Positions 24,676-28,898 of a DNA stretch of 28,898 nucleotides are shown here, one piece after another (positions within the stretch are counted from its first letter, which is position 1; each line of letters begins with the position of its first letter). The DNA comes from Competibacteraceae bacterium UBA2792 (GTDB lineage: Bacteria; Pseudomonadota; Gammaproteobacteria; Competibacterales; Competibacteraceae). A model generated the notes under the pieces. The model worked only from the letters and a program-made list of their open reading frames with translations. It made no database searches and had not been told where the DNA came from. Where the stretch lies: assembly GCA_002352125.1 (NCBI GenBank), contig DEHU01000174.1:1-28898 (forward strand). Reading direction: 5' to 3'. The position numbers and the translations under genes were made by a program.

Positions 24676-25650
24676 TGTAATAGGGTAAGTAGTATAATCT
24701 CTTCTTGTAAAAATATAAAAAAATGCTATCGATCTACCCAAATAATAGACATAGTATAATACTGTTAATTGCAAAAACTCCTTTAGTTTTATCACGTATT
24801 TCACCCGATAAATAGACGTAGTCACAAGAAGCAAGATAAGACCAATGATTGAAAATAAGAAAATATTTGCTGTATAGGAAAAAAACATTATCATCAAGCC
24901 AAAAAATTGCAGTATAAATAATATCAAAAAAATGATCGTTCCAAATAATGGAAGATCAATCCACTTATTTTTTAGAGAGCTAAAGCTACCCAACCCATGC
25001 CAGATCTCCCTCTTCAAAAAGGAACCAAGAGTCTTAGGGTTTCCTAGATGTACTACATTCACACTATTATCAGAAATAATCTTCGTGATTTTTTTTGCTC
25101 TAAGACATAAATCATAGTCCTCGCCAGTTTTAAGCGACTCATTAAATCCGCCAATCTTATTAAATATTTCTTTTGGTATAATTAAATTACCAGAATTAAT
25201 ATACACAACTTCAGCTCTCCCTTTGGTTTTTTGAGAAAACCAGACTTTTTCAACCCATCCTGCATCAGGCGGAACATTACACTTTGAGCCTGTTACACAA
25301 TTGTCTTCCTGCTTTAAAACTTTTATGGCGTTTTTTAGCCAATCCACATCTGCTATACAATCAGCGTCTATAAAAGCGTATATTTTACCGATAGCCTTAT
25401 CGGCGCCAAAGTTACGAAGACCTGCAACCGTCAGATTTAGAGCGATATAAATTTTTGATGTATATTCACTACAAATAACAACAGTATCATCAGTAGATCC
25501 ATTATCTATAATGATTATCTCTAATTTATCTTCTGGATAATTTAAATTCCTTAAAGACTCTAAGCAAAGCCTAATATATTTAGATTCATTATATGATGGG
25601 ATAATAATAGAAACGAAAGGCATAATTTTACAATTATTATTGGGTTGCAT
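24649..25650 (-). CDS. Glycosyltransferase family 2 with C-terminal membrane helices
   Basis: A 333-residue GT-A glycosyltransferase. It has the GT2 start VSIIIPSYNESKYIRLCLES, the nucleotide-binding IIIDNGSTDDT, the DxD-type metal site AFIDADCIAD, and the late acidic motif GEDYDLCLRAKK. Three hydrophobic segments near the C-terminus (about 235-310) place it at the inner membrane. The start at ATG 25650 has GGAG nine bases upstream; the frame continues to a GTG at 25665. The gene is strongly AT-rich compared with 1-17500, suggesting import. It would extend the polysaccharide repeat unit; sugar unknown. The IS1-family element begins 90 bp upstream of its start. Confidence 0.92.
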   Translation of the reverse strand: MQPNNNCKIMPFVSIIIPSYNESKYIRLCLESLRNLNYPEDKLEIIIIDNGSTDDTVVICSEYTSKIYIALNLTVAGLRNFGADKAIGKIYAFIDADCIADVDWLKNAIKVLKQEDNCVTGSKCNVPPDAGWVEKVWFSQKTKGRAEVVYINSGNLIIPKEIFNKIGGFNESLKTGEDYDLCLRAKKITKIISDNSVNVVHLGNPKTLGSFLKREIWHGLGSFSSLKNKWIDLPLFGTIIFLILFILQFFGLMIMFFSYTANIFLFSIIGLILLLVTTSIYRVKYVIKLKEFLQLTVLYYVYYLGRSIAFFYIFTRRDYTTYPITRRNDKPPK

Positions 25651-25731
25651 CGTAAAGATCTCCACTAAAAATAGAAAAAACCTTATTAAAACCTATTACG
25701 AAAGCTCTAAAATTGGTAGTAGTTCAATTTA

Positions 25732-25739
25732 GAATTTTT
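25732..25739. repeat. 8-bp target-site duplication, left
   Basis: GAATTTTT directly abuts the left inverted repeat and is repeated exactly at 26419-26426 after the right one. IS1-family elements make 8-9-bp duplications. Confidence 0.85.
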
Positions 25740-26418
25740 GGTAGTATCTCAATAAGGTAAGCAAGTCAAATTGTATTGATGCAGGAAGAGACGGATAGCG
25801 ATTTCGTGCATCTGGAACGAAAAAAGACAAGGTTTTGCGAACGAAGTGGCCCAGACGTTGGCGGAGGGTATTGTTGAAACGCCCAATGTGATTCGTGGGG
25901 CCCCGCTTGGGGTAGCCGGTGTAATGTTGGTTGGCGGGCAAGATGTTGTCGTAGCTCTCCAGGTGGCCGGTATCAAGCGGACTCCGGCGGTAAGCCAATG
26001 GGATGCGATCCCAAAGGAGCTGGGCGGTAGCATCATCGCGTGGACCCAGCGCGTAAGCGACGATCTGGCGGGTACGCCGACACGGGGCCAGCCACAGCCA
26101 GATCACCCCGAGCCGACGAGGGCGGCAAATTCTGGGCTTTTTTTGAGCCATGCCGACACCGTGTTGCGCGACACCCTGAAAATGCGGGTCAAGCCCCGCA
26201 AAGAGGCGCGCTCCTGATAGGCACGCAGAATTTGTGCTTTTGCCGTTTCCGTATAGCCCGGTGCGTCCGGGTCCTCCCGGACGCTGCGTCCGCACCCACC
26301 ACACCAGTAACGCTGCTTGCCATTACAGGCTTTTCCATGCTTACGCGTTTGTGTACTGCCACAATGATAACAGTTCATCGCCCTAGGATAACCTTGCTCA
26401 CCTTATTGAGCCACTACC
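25740..26418 (-). mobile_element. IS1-family insertion sequence, 679 bp, defective
   Basis: The element is bounded by 26-bp inverted repeats, 25740-25765 and 26393-26418, matching at 23 of 26 positions (GGTAGTATCTCAATAAGGTA and its partner). It is flanked by the duplication GAATTTTT on both sides. It carries an InsA-like and an InsB-like frame on the minus strand. Intact IS1-family elements are usually close to 770 bp. The shortfall of about 90 bp matches an internal deletion seen in the InsB frame. Confidence 0.9.
25749..26378 (-). pseudogene. IS1-family transposase InsA/InsB, disrupted
   Basis: The InsA-like part (26103-26378, 91 residues) has a zinc ribbon (CYHCGS...WCGGCG) and a helix-turn-helix (LTRIFRVSRNTVSAWL). 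At WLKK an A7 run (26138-26144 on the plus strand) would allow the -1 shift typical of this family into the InsB frame. That frame then reads almost at once into VIWLWLAPCRRTRQIVAYAL, NHIGRFNNTLRQRLGHFVRK. The usual DELWSFVG segment with the first catalytic Asp is missing, about 30 codons. One extra base in a run of six at 25820-25825 throws the C-terminus out of frame; MHEIAIRLFLHQYNL resumes in another frame. The enzyme cannot be functional. Confidence 0.85.
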
Positions 26419-26426
26419 GAATTTTT
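26419..26426. repeat. 8-bp target-site duplication, right
   Basis: GAATTTTT, identical to 25732-25739, directly follows the right inverted repeat of the IS1-family element. Confidence 0.85.
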
Positions 26427-26494
26427 AGTAATGATTCACTGAGATAAACAAGCTTATCATAGTAACCATTGGTGCTAGTTTTTTGGGGTGAAGC

Positions 26495-26564
26495 GGTCAG
26501 GGCCGCACGCGGGTCAATTGTAGTGACATTTAACAATTGACCCAGCGAGGGCGCGGTCCTGACC
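26495..26564. repeat. Long interrupted palindrome at the 5' end of the second IS
   Basis: The inner arms GGGTCAATTGT (26511-26521) and ACAATTGACCC (26533-26543) are a perfect 11-bp inverted repeat with an 11-nt loop. The outer arms GGTCAGG (26495-26501) and CCTGACC (26558-26564) also pair. The palindrome runs up to the first transposase codons, whose start codon is not evident. Confidence 0.8.
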
Positions 26565-27343
26565 ACGATCGACTTTATCACGGAGCTGTTCTGCCGGATC
26601 GATGACCGGATGCAAAGCCTGGCGAAGCACCCGCAAGCGGTGCTGTGGCCGAGCGAGATCGTGACGTTGGGGGTGTTGCACGCGCTCAAGGGCGTGGGCA
26701 ATCGCGCCTTTTATCGTTGACTGACGCGGGATTACCGGCTCTTGTTTCCCTGCCTGCCCGAACGCACTCGACTGTTTCGACAGCTCAAAACTCACCAACA
26801 ATGGACCCTGTTGTTTCTGGCCCCGCCGACCTTGTTGGGGGTGATCGACAGCTACGGAATCGAGCTGATCCACCCGATCCGCTAGGGGCGCAGCCCGAGG
26901 CAAATCGGTCGCAAGGGCCTCTCCAACCCTCGCTGGATCGTCGGGGCGAAACTGTGCTTGCTCGTCAACCATCGCGGAGAGGTCATCGAATGGCTCGCCG
27001 CCCCGGCCAACACCCACGATACGTAGTTTCATCCCCTCGTCCAGCACTTCCAGGATCGAACCGTCATCCTGGCCGACCGGGGCTTCCACGCGCGCCTGGG
27101 CAATCCACCCAACCTCAAGTGCTGCCCGCGCGGCATCTGGAACGACCGGATGCCGATCAAGACTGTCTTCTCCATGCTAACCTTAATCGGCCATTTCAAA
27201 AAAATCATGTATCGCGTGCTCGACGCGTCCTGGCGCGGCTCGCTTTCATCGTCGCTGCTTTCAATCTCTTGATCCAGTGGGATACCATCCAGCCCGAAGA
27301 CAAAGGCTTCTTCCCGTTACCTATCGATCAATTCAACCTCTGA
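26562..27343 (+). pseudogene. DDE transposase, multiply disrupted
   Basis: Reading from 26562 gives TTIDFITELFCRIDDRMQSL then a transposase body with stops TGA at 26718-26720 (probably a former Trp), TAG at 26883-26885 (probably Glu) and TAG at 27024-27026 (probably Trp). A frameshift near 27230 moves the C-terminus (LAFIVAAFNLLIQWD) into the frame ending at 27343. Candidate catalytic residues are Asp in GVIDSYGIELIHPIR and Asp in ILADRGFHA; the third acidic position looks like Lys in IKTVFSML, where Glu is expected. No normal start codon is visible. It is a dead transposase. Confidence 0.82.
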
Positions 27344-27369
27344 AAAACTAGCGCCATTGGTTAAATAAT

Positions 27370-28446
27370 TTAAATACCAACTGGATTCAGCGGGTGACGC
27401 TTTAAACGTAGGCATGGTTTCTCGATCAAAAACCAAGAGAAAAGTGATATAAGAATAGATAATAATAAAACCAGCAAAGGATAAATCATAGAATTAATCA
27501 ATCCATAATATATAAAAACATTTGCTATCGGCATATGATAAATGTAAATACCATATGAAACATCATTCTTATTCAATAGCTCTGCCACTTCTGTCAGCAT
27601 TGAAAAACTGATACGAAATACAATAAAAGCCAAGGGAAAGTAGAGAAATGGTCCAATACTATTATCTACAGTTAAACCTGCGGCTCGCATTAGTGATGCG
27701 TACCCAAAGTAGATTATCAATAGTGTGATTAAACTAACTCGCGTTGATATAGACCAAAAAAAATCAAAGTTTCTTTGAAAAAAGACTCCAACCAAAAACA
27801 TATAGAACCAAGGGAAAAAGCTTACCCGAATCAACTTCCAATATATTGTATTCGCATAATCACCCTGATAGTGATAAAGCAGACGGTTAAATAATAAGAA
27901 AATGATTATAGTACACATTAATATTATATTAGCATCCTTTTTTGTGCGCCCATCCATAACTTTATATAGCAATGGAAGCAATATATAGAATTGCAACTCA
28001 ACACAAATTGTCCAAAGGCTACCATTTAATACCCCATCACCAAAACCTCGCATAAAATCTGGGTTATAAAATTGAAATATTGTCGTCTTCGCCAAATACA
28101 ATAAAAAAATATCACCATATCCAACATGTACGTGTGTCATATACCCTGTTGCAGCTACTAACAGAATATTCAATAATACACAAATATGTAAGGCAGGAAA
28201 AATACGCAATGCACGATTAACTCCATATTCTTTAATACTGTTATTGTTTTCATATGAGCGACTGATCAAAAATCCACTGATAAAAAAAAATATTGGTACT
28301 CCAGGAAAATTCTCAAGGATTCTAAACCAGAAAGAAGTGATATGATGAGGTGACATAAACTCAACTGAATGAAGAAATGCCACTTGCATAGCAGCAAAAA
28401 GGCGTACAAGATCAAAACTGTTACGGGAAATTAGCCTGGCCTTCAT
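27370..28446 (-). CDS. Acyltransferase 3 family membrane protein (OafA-like)
   Basis: A 358-residue polytopic inner-membrane acyltransferase. The N-terminus has FDLVRLFAAMQVAFLHSVEF, carrying the conserved Arg and the catalytic His of the family. This is followed by PGVPIFFFISGFLISRSY, NRALRIFPALHICV, NGSLWTICVELQFYILLPLL and about ten hydrophobic segments, ending SWFLIEKP. Such enzymes transfer acetyl or other acyl groups to surface sugars. The length is normal for the single-domain form without an SGNH domain. The gene is AT-rich, has a weak upstream AGGA, and is isolated between two transposon remnants, so it was probably acquired. It would modify the polysaccharide, counteracting or complementing the deacetylases. 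Confidence 0.93.
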   Translation of the reverse strand: MKARLISRNSFDLVRLFAAMQVAFLHSVEFMSPHHITSFWFRILENFPGVPIFFFISGFLISRSYENNNSIKEYGVNRALRIFPALHICVLLNILLVAATGYMTHVHVGYGDIFLLYLAKTTIFQFYNPDFMRGFGDGVLNGSLWTICVELQFYILLPLLYKVMDGRTKKDANIILMCTIIIFLLFNRLLYHYQGDYANTIYWKLIRVSFFPWFYMFLVGVFFQRNFDFFWSISTRVSLITLLIIYFGYASLMRAAGLTVDNSIGPFLYFPLAFIVFRISFSMLTEVAELLNKNDVSYGIYIYHMPIANVFIYYGLINSMIYPLLVLLLSILISLFSWFLIEKPCLRLKRHPLNPVGI

Positions 28447-28489
28447 AATTTAGCTATCCTAAGTAACCCATCAAAAGAAATCAAATCAG

Positions 28490-28614
28490 GATTTTCGCTT
28501 GATCTATTGGTTAAGCGGATTGATATACTGGGATACGCGGATGATTTAATTCATACTGCATAGGACTTTCGCTTAGCCTTTTGGCTAGGCAGGCTGATAC
28601 ACGGGGACGTGTGG
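28490..28614. repeat. Degenerate 51-bp direct repeat at the transposase 3' end
   Basis: 28490-28540 and 28564-28614 align without gaps at 35 of 51 positions. Both start GATTTTCGCTT or GACTTTCGCTT, and nearly all differences are transitions. The second copy encodes the last residues of the transposase; the first lies just past its stop, in non-coding DNA. Confidence 0.6.
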
Positions 28615-28898
28615 CTGTTGCGCAGATAGTGACTCCAGAGAGTGTGTTTGACGCGATAGAGAGTGGTTTTTAGTTTTTTAGCCCTGACTTTTAATGACAA
28701 CCACGCCTGATAACAGCAGGCAATGTGGGTGCGCTGGGCGCGTTGTTTGCGGCATTGGCATTTTTCGATGCCCGTCAGTTGTTTCAGTTCGCGATGCAAT
28801 TGTTCGATCATCCAACGCACCTTGTTTTCTCTTTGAACAACCTGCGTGTCGATGGAACCTGGGGATCGGTTAGTGATCACCCAGTCAATGTCGCCGTT
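28551..28898 (-). CDS. DDE transposase, C-terminal part (cut by right edge)
   Basis: The frame is open to the right edge and reads WVITNRSPGSIDTQVVQREN then VRWMIEQLHRELKQLTGIEK and CQCRKQRAQRTHIACCYQAW. This is the C-terminal region of a DDE transposase, with the third catalytic residue probably the Glu in IEQLHRELKQLTGIE. I recall this pattern from IS701-type elements, but the family is not certain. Only about 115 codons are visible, without the first two catalytic Asp. No defect is visible in the part present. Confidence 0.8.
   Translation of the reverse strand, partial: NGDIDWVITNRSPGSIDTQVVQRENKVRWMIEQLHRELKQLTGIEKCQCRKQRAQRTHIACCYQAWLSLKVRAKKLKTTLYRVKHTLWSHYLRNSHTSPCISLPSQKAKRKSYAV

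Larger units (their letters stand above)
26465..27361 (+). mobile_element. Second insertion sequence, 897 bp, decayed (IS982-like, family uncertain)
   Basis: Terminal inverted repeats of 19 bp, ACCATTGGTGCTAGTTTTT at 26465-26483 and its near complement at 27343-27361, match at 17 of 19 positions. TA flanks both ends, a possible 2-bp target duplication. The interior encodes one transposase on the plus strand with several disabling changes. The IRs starting with ACC and the size are compatible with IS982-type elements, but the family name is from memory and could be another DDE group. Confidence 0.75.

Noticed and set aside
26514-27089. 191-residue minus-strand frame over the second IS
   Set aside because: It is antisense to the recognisable transposase motifs on the plus strand and has no domain resemblance.
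1-28898. CRISPR arrays, tRNA and rRNA genes
   Set aside because: No regularly spaced short repeats, cloverleaf sequences or ribosomal RNA signatures were seen on either strand.

Overview
The window looks like a chromosomal segment of a high-GC Gram-negative bacterium, most likely a gammaproteobacterium. It has a tripartite (RND) metal efflux system, periplasmic proteins with Sec signal peptides, a bacterial alpha-2-macroglobulin and a surface-polysaccharide locus. The genus cannot be fixed from the sequence. Base composition changes along the window: about 1-17500 is GC-rich, while the gaps after 18500 and the genes at 23.6-25.7 kb and 27.4-28.5 kb are AT-rich, as is usual for exchanged polysaccharide loci with insertion sequences.

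Layout. (1) 1-3146, minus strand: a heavy-metal RND efflux operon with a secreted protein carrying an HEGEDHG motif, a CzcB/CusB-type adaptor whose mature end carries HEGEDHS, a small periplasmic protein, and a CzcA/CusA-type pump cut by the left edge. (2) 3337-9303, minus: a roughly 1988-residue alpha-2-macroglobulin with an intact CTEQ thioester motif. (3) 9759-13045, plus, divergent from the macroglobulin: two overlapping membrane-anchored SPFH (band 7) proteins, each with three N-terminal copies of a 55-65-residue repeat. (4) 13232-13519: a 95-residue protein that looks like the two ends of a flagellar rod/hook protein without the middle. (5) 13918-14012: a class I cyclic-di-GMP (GEMM-I) riboswitch upstream of a secreted Fn3/PKD/lectin-like protein (14097-16304). 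That gene contains a perfect 385-bp internal repeat and ends at a strong terminator.

(6) 16366-25650: an exopolysaccharide region with an ATP-grasp ligase, two polysaccharide deacetylases, a low-molecular-weight tyrosine phosphatase translationally overlapped with an O-antigen ligase/polymerase and a GT4 glycosyltransferase, a secreted lyase-like jelly-roll protein, and a GT2 glycosyltransferase. (7) 25740-28898: two decayed insertion sequences (an IS1-family element with an 8-bp target duplication, and a second DDE element with three in-frame stops), then an acyltransferase-3 gene, then the C-terminal end of a third transposase.

How they may work together: the c-di-GMP riboswitch ties the secreted PKD protein, and possibly by read-through the ATP-grasp gene, to the sessile/biofilm signal. 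The adjoining genes would build, polymerise, deacetylate, acylate and perhaps cleave an extracellular polysaccharide. The most unusual parts are the repeat-bearing SPFH pair next to the macroglobulin, the miniature rod-like protein, and the riboswitch with a plausible alternative-pairing expression platform.
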